A stretch of 64,000 bases of DNA from contig NMRA01000215.1 of the NCBI GenBank assembly GCA_002633005.1, positions 136,690 through 200,689 on the forward strand. The letters run 5' to 3'. The notes beneath the pieces are model-generated. The model did not search any database. It worked only from the letters and a program-made list of their open reading frames with translations, and was not told where the DNA came from. Below are positions 33,299 to 43,427 of this stretch, one piece after another. A program made the translations under genes and the position numbers. The DNA is from Phoronis australis. Lineage: Eukaryota; Phoronida; Phoronidae. Within the stretch, counting starts at the first letter, position 1; each line of letters starts with the position of its first letter.

Positions 33299-34897
33299 GT
33301 AAGTTGATAAATGACAGCAAAAATGCCCAATTCTATGTAAAATATCGTTTTTTTTTGAAGGAATTCTGAATTTCATATGTGTTGTCATCAAAAAGATTTT
33401 CAGTCATAACCTTTTAGTTTGTATCTGGATTGTCACTGGTTCTTTGTGTTCTTTTGCAGTGGTCCGTATGGTTTTGGTTTGATAAAACCATGTAGAAATG
33501 AAGAAAAAGATGTTGAAATTGATGAAATGACCTCCAAATTTGGTGATGGAGGTCAAGAAACCAACAAACAGTTCGAGGAGTCATCTTTGAGTTTAAGAAG
33601 CACGTACCAGGAAAATCAAGTACTACATAACAAAGTAATCTTGCCATCTCCATTGCGTGACCTTTCTCGATCTTTAAAAGACAAAAATATTCGGAAACGA
33701 ATGTTGAGACCGAGGCATGTTTTGTGCTCAAAGTGCAAAGAATTTTGTGACGACACAGATGCTCAAGAAAGCTTTACCAAACTGAAAACTATTAAACGTA
33801 AACTGGAAGTCCCGAATTCTGTAAGTTATCCGTCAAAGAATCTTAAGACAGATGCAGAAATCTTGACTGTTCAGCAGTCCAAGAATGATAGGCCAGTTAT
33901 AAAAATTTCATTTCAACCACCAAAGCAACAATCAAGTGCAAACACCAGTGTGTTTTCTTCCAACTGTGCAAATAGTGATGTAGATGAGCTGAAAAACAGA
34001 AGCAGGCAGAACAGTGCGCTTGTGCATTCTCCGAGTGTTCTTTTGCATCGCATTGACTGGAATAGGTCAACGGAAACGCAGCACGAGGCACTGTCAGTGA
34101 AAAGCAAACTGGATAAGGAACACAAACATCGTCATAAAAGGAAACACAAAAAGCACAAACATAAAGCATCGTTGTTAAATGGTCGTCATAGAGACCGACA
34201 CCATAAGAAAAGGACTAAATGCCTTGAAGCCTTTCCAATGAAACATTCGAGTTCCTGCCTTAAGATCAAAACTCGCCCATCCGCATTTCCGGAGGTGCAA
34301 AGTAGCTTGATGTCACATGTCACACACAACATAGATGACACGGATAGTCACGAAGACAGCTCTAGCCATTCCCTTGAGAATTATAAACTGAACTCTAGCA
34401 ATGAACTCAGTGCAGTCCAGCAGTTAGACGGGTATTCTGATACAGATTCCACAGACACATATGACTTTCCACAGTCTGGATTCAACAGTGACAACTCTGA
34501 CGGGGAGGCATTGACCGAAGTGAGTCGGCCTTTAACTATGAAGATACAAACGCGTAACGTCTTCAGGTGCGATATCCCGGATGGCCGAAGTATTACTGTG
34601 GGTGACATTATCTGGGGAAAGATTCATGGCTTCCCTGCTTGGCCTGGCCGCATTATCTCTATCACCATACGTCAAATGGACAACGGCATACCCATCAGTA
34701 AGATAGCTCACGTGTCCTGGTTCGGTTCTCGCACACGCTCCCACATGCCTCTGCGTGACCTGTGTCCCTTCATGGACGACTATAACCTCAAGTTTAACAA
34801 GAAGAAAAAGGGTCCTTATAAGATTGCTGTGAAGCAAGCCTGGCTTGCAGCTCAGCAAAGCTTGCCCGAGTTCCAAGATGTTGATATTGAGGGCTGA
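33150..34897 (+). CDS. PWWP2: PWWP domain-containing protein 2 (PWWP2A/B-like), complete, two coding exons
   Basis: Exons 33150-33298 and 33460-34897 join through AG|T (Ser) to give about 528 residues. The N-terminal block VLVEDVTSNVLLVVLKDGA then GVLLDQSAR-SGPYGFG parallels the conserved N-terminus of PWWP2A/B. A Cys motif (LCSKCKEFC) is near residue 139 and a Lys/His run (HKHRHKRKHKKHKHK) near residue 270, a likely nuclear or nucleic-acid-binding patch. A C-terminal PWWP domain spans ~427-515, with GDIIWGKIHGFPAWPGR and SWFGS. In vertebrates these proteins bind H3K36me3 nucleosomes, H2A.Z and NuRD subunits in the nucleus. The signature tetrapeptide is PAWP here. Upstream starts are excluded by lack of an open frame; a second Met lies two codons later. 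Confidence 0.93.
33460..34897 (+). CDS. PWWP2: PWWP2 exon 2, with the PWWP domain
   Basis: Acceptor cttttgcag ends at 33459; stop tga at 34895-34897. A single large exon carries the whole linker and the PWWP domain, as in vertebrate PWWP2A/B where one large exon holds most of the protein. Confidence 0.95.
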
Positions 34898-37350
34898 ATG
34901 GTTGTATATTTTGTCAGTGCAATATTATGCTTAAACGAATACATTTGGGTATATTTTTAGATTGGTGTTATATGTTGTTGAATTTAGCAATCAAGTCATA
35001 TTTGGATAATGTACCAAATGATTGTTGTATTTACCTTTCCGTAGGTGAAAAACTTGACTATAGTCGAGGGTCTTGGGGGCACGACTTCAAAAATCTTGGT
35101 ACATAAGAACACCTTTCAAAGGTAAAGCCTGAGTGAACATCAAGCAACTTCACAATGTACTCACCACTACTAGTCAAAGTGAAAAAAACATAATTTGCAT
35201 GTTCGTGATCACGAAAAGTAGTATAATTCCACATGACCAGAAATACCTGAAATACATCCTAAACATGTCGCATGCGATTATCCAAAAAGGTTAGGTGTGT
35301 GTACCAAAATTTGTGGATTGGTGCAAACCACACTCAAAGACCACCGACAGACGCACTTCTCTGAAGGATGTAGTGTGATACACAATGTTTATTCTTGTAC
35401 AGTGACATTCCTGAGTAGACTAACCAAGGCTAAGTGGGCATTCACTAGGACAGAAGGTGTCTTATGTAAATCAGTAAGTGCCCAGTGAGATATAAGATGT
35501 AGTTATATGTAGAATGGTTATTTAGCCTATGCCCTGGTGATGCATGCCTAATATTATGAGACCCCATGAGAAATGCCTCTGAATATGCATAGTATTATAT
35601 AGGATATCTACTGCACAACTGTGAACTTGTTACTGAATGGTAAAATCTGAACCACTTTTGGTGACAAACAATTGCTAAAATTGATGGTCTTTTTACAATT
35701 TTCAATAAGGCTTATGACATCATTGTGAATGCCTATATTTCTCAAATATTTTCTGGTGACAGTGATCTGCAATTCAGTATGGCAAAAGGAATTGTCAAGG
35801 ACAGAAAACGTTAAAAAGAGGAACCCCCTCTGTCTTTTGGTCCCCTATGATCACAAATGTGAATTTCGTGAAGTTTTAAAGTACTAGTCACATTTGTTGT
35901 TGGTCTGCAAACTCTATCATTCATAGCTGTTTAGTACAATGTTTTAATTTTATGAAATATTTGGAGCAGGAAAGTTTCTGCTGTGTGCATTGATGACTGG
36001 AGATCTGTTCCCGAGTCTAATCTCGTAGCTTAGACTCCAAATTATTTTTGATATTTTGTGTTTCTACATAAGTGCCTACTTGAAATTTGTGTCTATTATT
36101 CTGTACTTGGGTACATCATGACATAATAATGTGTAATGGAGACTGGCGTTTGTCCCAGTTTGTTCTTGATGACCTCAGCATTAGAGCTATTCAAGTCTGA
36201 GCTCAAAATTTTTTGTTTTGAACTTTAGTTTTTTGCTAAAGTTTAGGGGTCATCAAGTGCCGTCTTGGACTAGAAACTTGTCTGGGTAAGCTATGGTGTA
36301 CTGGAACAGCCAGTCATAGACCTTTATCTTGAGTTTGAACTTGTGGAAAGGAATTTGAGTTTGAGTTCAGAGACTAGACTTGGTATCCTGGTGCAATCCA
36401 ATTGTTTTAATGTTTGTAAGGAAGTTTTGTTTGTAATTGGCAGTTCCTGTATTTTGATATTTAAAACCAGTTAGCTGTTGTTCAGCCCTTGTTGGTTCTG
36501 AGTGTAACCCTAACATGTGTAGATGAAAGCAAGCCAACAATTAATTAAGATTTAACTTTCGCTCTTTAGATCTAACCTGGTGCTAATAGCGTGGTTTGCA
36601 ATACCTTAAGGCCTTGACTGTTAGACTAATGGATTCAAATATGTTTTGATGTAAAGTTGGTCTCAGCTCCTTTTTTACTTTGATTTACTGCATGTGATTT
36701 GTGGCCTTAAAAAAGTGGCAGTTATTGCTTTACAGTTCTAGTAGGTGGAATAACTTGGCACTGACTTGTGGCCATATAATGGAGTGAAAAACCGTTACTA
36801 TCCCTCTGTTGATGCAATGTGAAGTGACAATGGTTACAAAGGATAATTATGCTATGAGGTTGTTTTTGGAAGTGTTAACACATTTGAGATGAAAAGTCTT
36901 TTTAATGTCAAATTCAGGTGCTTTGAAGCTTTTGAAATTATTCAGTAGGAGCATAGGGCAGGTGAAGGTCCCAACTGTCTTTGGCAAAGTTCTTGTAACT
37001 AGAAGGTGTCTTCCAGATGTAGTTTTACTGAAAATTTTATCATGCTGTAGTCTTCTTTTAAAAAAATATGCCCAATCATTGTGTTTTTCTTGAAATAGGC
37101 ACTTTTATATTATGGACAGTGGGTCACATTAACCAGTCAATATTTGTGCAAATTGAAACTCAGGAGATAAATATGTCATGTTTAAGACTTTAAGTTGTCT
37201 ATTAAAGTGGTTATATCTCACTAAATCTGTGGCTTGTGCTTGCAATTTACCCAATATCTATTGATGTTTTGAGCTCCATAGAACCAACTGTGTATGGTAA
37301 CCAGTAACTGAGAATGAGAAACAGAGAAATGTGGATCAATTTTGTAATTA
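34898..37350. other. PWWP2 3' UTR and intergenic DNA, no gene seen
   Basis: AT-rich, with no splice-consistent ORF of known similarity. The end of the PWWP2 transcript is not obvious; aataaa next occurs near 39196. Confidence 0.55.
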
Positions 37351-37984
37351 TGCGCCCACATATGTATATGTGGGCTCATCATGCATCATCTCCCGTATAG
37401 CGTACACAGCTGTAACTATAAATCCCCTTGAATGTTCCTAGAATGGTTTAGACATGTTCCTATCTTGGATGGACGGCACGAGCGAATTTTAGGACAGATC
37501 CGACTACTGCTGTGTCCCAAAATAATTTTTTTCACATTTGCCTCTGTATCTTCAGAGTGCCTTGACGGATTTTCATAAAATTTGGCAAATAAGGATAGGT
37601 AACGATGCTTTTCCGATTCTGGATGAATTCGATGTATTTTGTGTCATTTAGTGACAATTATTACTTTTAGCAAGTCTGTTTTTGGCGTCAATTGGCTGAC
37701 GTGTTCCTACTGAGAAACGCAGAGTTTATATTACGGACGGCTCCGACCTCTGACTCCCCAAGTGACAGTTTTGTTTTGTTTTTTACCATCTGCCGTTGTT
37801 TCTCCTAAACCCTTTGCAGAAACTTTCTCACAAATTTGAAAAATGTATTTTTGTGTTCTGACGTATCCCCGATCACCGCTGTGGCAATTTTGGTTTTTGC
37901 GTTCATCTCTGTATCTTGAAATTTGGCAAATCAGTTTCTTTTAAGGAGACGACGACACCTTTCTATTTTAGGTTGGTTTTGGCC

Positions 37985-38250
37985 TCTGCCTCTATTCATG
38001 GGCGCACCCGAATGAGCCCCCAATTTGGCGAGTCGGGCAAAAAGGCCCGCCTCTGTGAAACAAAAGTGCTAGTAAACGAGACAAAAGTCCACAAAATCCA
38101 CGTGAAGTCGGCGCGAATGCACGATCCGTGGGCCTGAACCTAGTGGCCCCGTTATTTTTTTTGTTAGTCCTCGTTGATTTCTTTCAGTAAAAGGTTCGCA
38201 TATCGAAAAATTCGAGCCCCCTATATTTTAGGCTGGGTGCACGCATGCTA
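37985..38250 (+). repeat. ~250-bp dispersed repeat, copy 1
   Basis: Shares cctctgtgaaac/cgagacaaaagtccac, 'ccccgttattttt', an attcgagccccctatatt block and ggctgggtgcacgcatg with 42570-42815, in the same order. Confidence 0.6.
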
Positions 38251-38900
38251 TTGATCAAACCTTTTTAATTATTATTATGAAAATGGGCGTATATGTTCCC
38301 ACTGGGAACAGCATCATTTTCGGACATATCCGACTGTTGTCATGCCCCCAAATAGTGATTTTGTTTTTCCCTGTGTTCAATATCTACGAAGTTCATTGAT
38401 GCATCTTCGTTATTTCAACCGACGTGGATTTTGGGACAAATCAACTACTGTGGTAATGTTTGTTTTCTTTGCGTTTGCCTTGACATCTATCAAGTTTTTT
38501 TTTGATAGATTAAACTTGGGAAATCAGTTGTAAGGTAGACCACAGCATCTGCCCTTTTCAGACGGATTTGACCTTTGCTGTACCCGATCATTTTGTGCTC
38601 TTTTTATTATTTGTGTGTCTCATCCACCTGCCGATATCCTCCAAGTTGCTGAAAGAATCGTGATGAAAGTTGGCAGGCGTGTTCCTATTCAGGAGAACAT
38701 TGCTGCTGACTTACTTAGCACCTCCTAGTGACAGTTTTAAAATGATACTAAACCATGTTTTGATGAATTTCAGCCAATCATAGCTCTGTCCCTGCTAGTG
38801 CAACATTGGCGTCTCAATATTAAGTAACGAAAGCAGGATTAAACTGAAACATGTACTCGCTGTCACGTAAGATGTTATGGTTCTTGGTGCGTGGTCCTCA

Positions 38901-39309
38901 GTGCCCCGTTGCATGAAACAGTCTCAAATAGGGATTCGTATATTATAAGTGCATTGTGAAAACACTGACCGTCCTCTCTTATGCTGTTTTAGTTTTATTT
39001 ACTGAGTCAATTGTTGACTTTGATACAAATCGAGAGTGAACTCTTTGTTGCCAATACTTATTGTTGAAAATATATCATGCAGCGTCCTTAATTTACGGAT
39101 AAAGTCCCTGCACGTATCTATTTTCATTGAAATGGGGGCTCAGTTTTTAGTTGTACTGTTTGGAAATGTCATTTTATCAAAGAGGGGTTCGTAACAAATA
39201 AAAACTGATAGAAGATCACATCTCCTGAGTAATTGAGAACGACACGAAACATGTAAAAGATTTAGGAAACTTGAGTCCCTCTTTGGGACTGTTTCAAGCA
39301 ACTGGGCAC
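38901..39309. mobile_element. MITE of ~409 bp with gtgccc...catgaaacagtc ends
   Basis: Left end gtgccccgttgcatgaaaca pairs with right end gtttcaagcaactgggcac over ~33 bp with few mismatches. The ends resemble those of the 249-bp element at 10748 and the foldback at 57232 (a common catgaaa core). Confidence 0.65.
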
Positions 39310-40030
39310 AGTTTCCCTACAGTTGTCACGTAACTCGCATAAGGCGTAGGTCACACTTGAAAAAATTGTTCCAAATATTTGAAGGTTGACGAGGATTATA
39401 CAGAGCATTGTTCTGTTTTAGAGTGATGGATGGAAAAGTCGTTGTTAATATCTGTTAATAGGCCAAAACGGGATTCAACATCCTTTCAAGTTTACTACTA
39501 ACATCGCCTTTAGTGAGAATGTTCAATAATGACCATCCTTTGAATATGCGCTCTATGGAATGGGCACGTACGGTGGGCGCATATCAACGCTTCGCGTTGC
39601 TTTTGTTTTGTTTTGTTGGACCATCATGTATTTTGTTAAGAAAATTTTTCCATTTTGACTCAATTTTTCGTTCATTCTTACCTTGTCACATGTGGCGTTC
39701 ACGAAAATTGGGGTTACGGTGTTTTCGAATCTTTTCAGTTCCCGATTAGTTCTGAGATAAAGTTGACGCTGTTAGTTACTGGGTAATGGGCATTAGAGCT
39801 TAATTCATCTTTAAGCATTTTAAGCTGGAGTAGACGGCCTTTTGAAATTGACATACAAGGTCAGTGAAAACAATTTTTTGTGAAACCTGCTCTGTGCAAC
39901 TATAAACACAGCTTAGCAAAGAGTTTATGGTCTTGAATGAGAAGGCATTTGTTTTATAACCCCATATGGATTGTGAATAGCTGAGCCCGGAATGAGTGAG
40001 TTATCACTGCTTTCAAGTATACCTATGTAC

Positions 40031-40188
40031 AGGGGCGGATCCAGGATTTTGAGTGAGGGTGGGGCAGGGCAGAGTATTAACCAGGATTTTGCCCGTCAAA
40101 CATTCACACTCCCCTACTGCCAAATGGAGTCTGGTAGAATTTTAAGAGGGGCCATGGTCCCCTTGCTCCCCTCTAAATCCGCCACTGA
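40031..40188. mobile_element. Short non-autonomous DNA element with aggggcggatccagg ends
   Basis: The left end caggggcggatccaggatt is an imperfect inverse of the right end ctctaaatccgccactg. Ends of the type cagtggcggatc... are common on non-autonomous DNA elements in many animals. A related end (agtggtggatctaggat) is at 40569. Confidence 0.6.
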
Positions 40189-40568
40189 TGTATCTATGTT
40201 ATTGTTACGGCACCAGGTTCTCGTTCCACAGCACAAGGCATTTAGTGAAAGCAAGTCACGTGGTCAGGGTTTTCGCTTGTAATGCATGACGATATGTTTC
40301 GAATATGTTCTCGCTTTTCTCGCAAGAGTTCTTCGGAACCCCGCACTGGTATCAGCTAGGGCTGAAGTGAAATGGTTTGCGCTGTGCAATATATTCTGGT
40401 ACATTGTTCCCTCCTTAATTGGTAAACTTTTTATAGAAAGCTTTTATGTGAAGTACAGTACCTTGTTGCAAAGATCCTTTGTTAATAAACATGTTTGGCA
40501 GAAGAATGGCGATTTATTCAGTTGGTGCTGGTTTCATTTTGGTTTGCGCCTCATGCCATTAGCACATT

Positions 40569-40690
40569 AGTGGTGGATCTAGGATATCACAAGGGGGGGC
40601 CAACATTTAGTTCGGCTGTAAGCATTTGCGCATAGCACTGAATGGGGGGAGGTCGGAAGGGGGTCCCCCTCCCGCCTAGGAAATTTTTCT
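40569..40690. mobile_element. Degenerate second element with gtggtggatctagga end
   Basis: The left end is as in the previous element, followed by G-rich runs and a C-rich gtccccctcccgcctagg block. The right boundary is uncertain. Confidence 0.4.
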
Positions 40691-40784
40691 GTTTTTTTTT
40701 TAAATCAAGCATTTTCCTTGATTCATGAAGTATTATCCAAGAAGAAAAGACAAAATAAAAAACACGGAGAACGTGTCAAAAGCT

Positions 40785-40865
40785 GCAAGTACCACAGACT
40801 CGAACTCGCTACCTGGCGGATACAGCGAGCGTGCTTCACCACTACACCACCACGACTTAACTACA
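40785..40865 (-). repeat. tRNA-like sequence / tRNA-derived SINE head, minus strand
   Basis: The reverse strand reads tggtggtgtagtggtgaag (A-box-like) and later gcgagttcgagtctg (B-box-like), spaced like a tRNA. The arms do not fold into a clean cloverleaf by eye, so a SINE head or tRNA pseudogene is more likely than a working tRNA. Confidence 0.5.
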
Positions 40866-41469
40866 ACATAGTACTAAGAGACCTACTTGCTTATGGTCCA
40901 CAGCGTTTACGCGCGCAACCTACTTCTTTTTGTAATGCTTATTACACGTTTTAAATTTTTTGCAATCGGTTCTTAACAAATTTGTTGTATTTAAAATAGT
41001 CTTCAAATGCCCAAACGACCAAATTAATCCGTTTTTCGTGTTGGCAATGACGGGATTGATTTGGAAATCGTCTTAAGTTAAAGTTTGAGAAAGAGAGAAT
41101 TATGAGTTTCTGAGTGATTCACTAAGGCTTCGATTAAAATTTACATCTTACCAGCAGCTTCTGTTTTTTCATCGTCACTCAGGTTCCATTTTCTTTGAAA
41201 AAGGAAGTAAATTTTCTTTATTGCACAGTGGAGCAGACGACGGAAACGGAGTCGTAGTGCGCAGCGCCACTGCTGATCACTTGGGATATCGCGGGAGAGC
41301 CTATATTTAGCCATAGTTACGATACGAATGCGCCGTGTTCCGAATTTGACACTTGAAATTGGATCTGAGCACCCCCCTCCCCCCAACACTAAAACTGCAC
41401 ACATTTAAATCTTGTTTCATCCATATAATTTTAATTACCGGGGTTAATTAATAAACTCATTTCCCTACG

Positions 41470-42010
41470 CTCTTGCTGTTTTATTTTTTTGCGCAGCCAA
41501 GGGGGGGGGGTCGCCCCCCTACATACGCCTATGCACATTTAAGTTCTTGTATGCGCATTTTGATGACCATGTACATTTTAGAACCCAACGCAATATTTTA
41601 TGCATCCTCGTGTAGTTTGTGGAGATCGCATATTGCCGTCATATCTGACTGGGCGTCCGGCATCCGCTGTTTTATATCTTAAACCCCTCAGTCTATATTA
41701 ACGACTATAAATTTGACAGATCTGTTCCTATGAAGCTGGCGACAGATGACTTTCAGACTGATAGAATATTACTGTGACCCCTAATTGCAGTTTTAGTTTT
41801 TCCAGTACGTTCTCCGTTGTGTCTTCCGATGGTTTCTTCTACTAAGGAAAAGACTACGCGTTTCCATTTCGGACGGATTCGACGTATTCTGTCCCATCTT
41901 TTGGCAATTTCGTTATTTCCAGTCTTTTTGGCACAAAGGATCTTGATGAAAATTATCAGATGTCTTTCTTCTGCTAAGAGCATGACTTTAAAAAACCAGA
42001 GTAATAGTTT
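41470..42010 (+). repeat. Further diverged monomers of the tandem element
   Basis: Contains a ggcgtccggcatccgctgt word, then gaagctggcgacag, ttcggacggattcgacgtat and ttgatgaaaattatcag, which echo the phrasing of the 61-62.8 kb monomers. Boundaries are unclear. Confidence 0.4.
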
Positions 42011-42569
42011 GATCATGAATTTCTATTTCGTTTTTCTTATTTTTTCCATATAATTTATTTGTGTTTTTGTTATTGTATTATTGCTTTTTATTAAATTGTT
42101 GACTTAAATAATTTATCACTATCTATGTATAAGACTATACATAATGATTCGTTTTCAAGGATAATTATTTGTACTGTTACTGTATTGTTATATACTTTTG
42201 TTGCAATAAAAAATCTTGAAAACTAGTCACAAAATAAATAAAAAACTAAAATTTACAATTACTTTATGCCGACCGGGTGGACGCTGTCCGACCTTGCCTA
42301 CCGTTTACGTGGTTTTGCACTGAATGTTGGATGAGTTAATTGGTTTTTTTTAACTTATCCATACAATTGAGTGAAGTTTTCACAGAAAAGCTGCGTGCGT
42401 CCTCCCAGAACTAGGGTTGACGGTGCCGGTCAGTTTTCCCGCGTCAGTCCGGATTCGGCAGAACGGCGGACCAAAACCGTAAAAGGAATTCTGTTGAAAA
42501 AAATCTGTCCGCTGGGGCCCAAGACCAGCTGAAACACTCACCTCGCATCCACATGCGCACACCCGGGGG

Positions 42570-42815
42570 GCGGGGGCTCGGGGAGCTCGAACGAGCCTCT
42601 CATTTGGAGAAGTGGGTACGCCTCAGTCCGAAAAAACGAGACATAAGTCCACTAAAAAGGCGCACACGCACAGTTCACAGATCTGAATGTGGTACCCCGT
42701 TTTCATAGTCCTCCCGCTTTTTTTAGCCCTCCCACTTTTTTGTTAGCAAGAGGTGCACTTTGTCAGAGATTCGAGCCCCCCATATTAAAGGCTGGGTGCG
42801 CGCATGATCCAGCCG
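42570..42815 (+). repeat. ~250-bp dispersed repeat, copy 2
   Basis: Counterpart of 37985-38250: cgagacataagtccac, a gagattcgagccccccat block and ggctgggtgcgcgcatg occur in the same order. Confidence 0.6.
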
Positions 42816-43216
42816 GCACTCAGCAGTATGCTACGTGTAGCGCTTGGAAGACTAGAGACAACCAGATAGTGCTGTCTTAGATATCCGCGGTTAAACGACA
42901 GTGATTTGCGAGTACGAGGGTGGTGACCTTATTGACCCCGGGTGTAGCGTGCGTCCTCTAACGTGGATTGCAGAAGTTATGGTTTTTGAACAGCAGCTGC
43001 GGTGCAGTGCTGATTCTTCATCGTCCTGCTACTAGCCGCCTCTGCAGATTCGTGTTTATTATTTTACGATGTCCTCTCACTGACGATAGGAACCCGGACA
43101 TGTATAGGTTGGACGCTCAGATTGTCGGGATTTCGTCATTACTTTAACGGTATGCCCATGTCACACCGAAGTGCGTTGTCGTTGACCTGGCCTTTCTAAT
43201 CTATTCTTTGACTTTG

Positions 43217-43292
43217 CCCTGATTTAGAGAACCAGGCTGTTATTTAGTGCATCAAACTGGTTATCTAAATCAGGGTCCATTATATCCGACCA
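43217..43292. repeat. Palindromic repeat family, copy D (divergent)
   Basis: Arms ccctgatttagagaaccag and ctggttatctaaatcaggg enclose gctgttatttagtgc, with attatatccgac just outside. Both the arm core (gaaccag) and the loop (ctgttat) match the other copies. Confidence 0.6.
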
Positions 43293-43427
43293 ATGCCATT
43301 AGGGACGCGATCAGAAGCTGAGGACGCCTGTGCACCACACGTACTACCCAACTTAGCGGCAACACGTAGCCAGCCGCATTCAGGGCTATGAAATTGCCTA
43401 CCCAGGCAATAGGCAATACTTAGCTCA

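Larger units (their letters stand above)
37351..39610 (+). repeat. Old, diverged copy of the tandem-monomer element (see 61018-62770)
   Basis: Begins with a palindrome, gcccacatat-gtatatgtgggc (37354-37375). Decayed monomers follow with cctctgtatcttcagag, ttttcataaaatttggcaaa and tttttggcgtc words. It ends near ggcgcatatcaacgcttcgc. The same start, body words and end occur in the 61-62.8 kb array. A MITE (38901-39309) sits inside. Confidence 0.6.

Noticed and set aside
33897-34876. Several 70-114 codon reverse-strand ORFs
   Set aside because: Antisense shadows of the PWWP2 exon.
40785-40865. A functional tRNA gene
   Set aside because: A- and B-box-like words are present, but I cannot fold a clean acceptor stem and anticodon arm; a SINE head or pseudogene is more likely.
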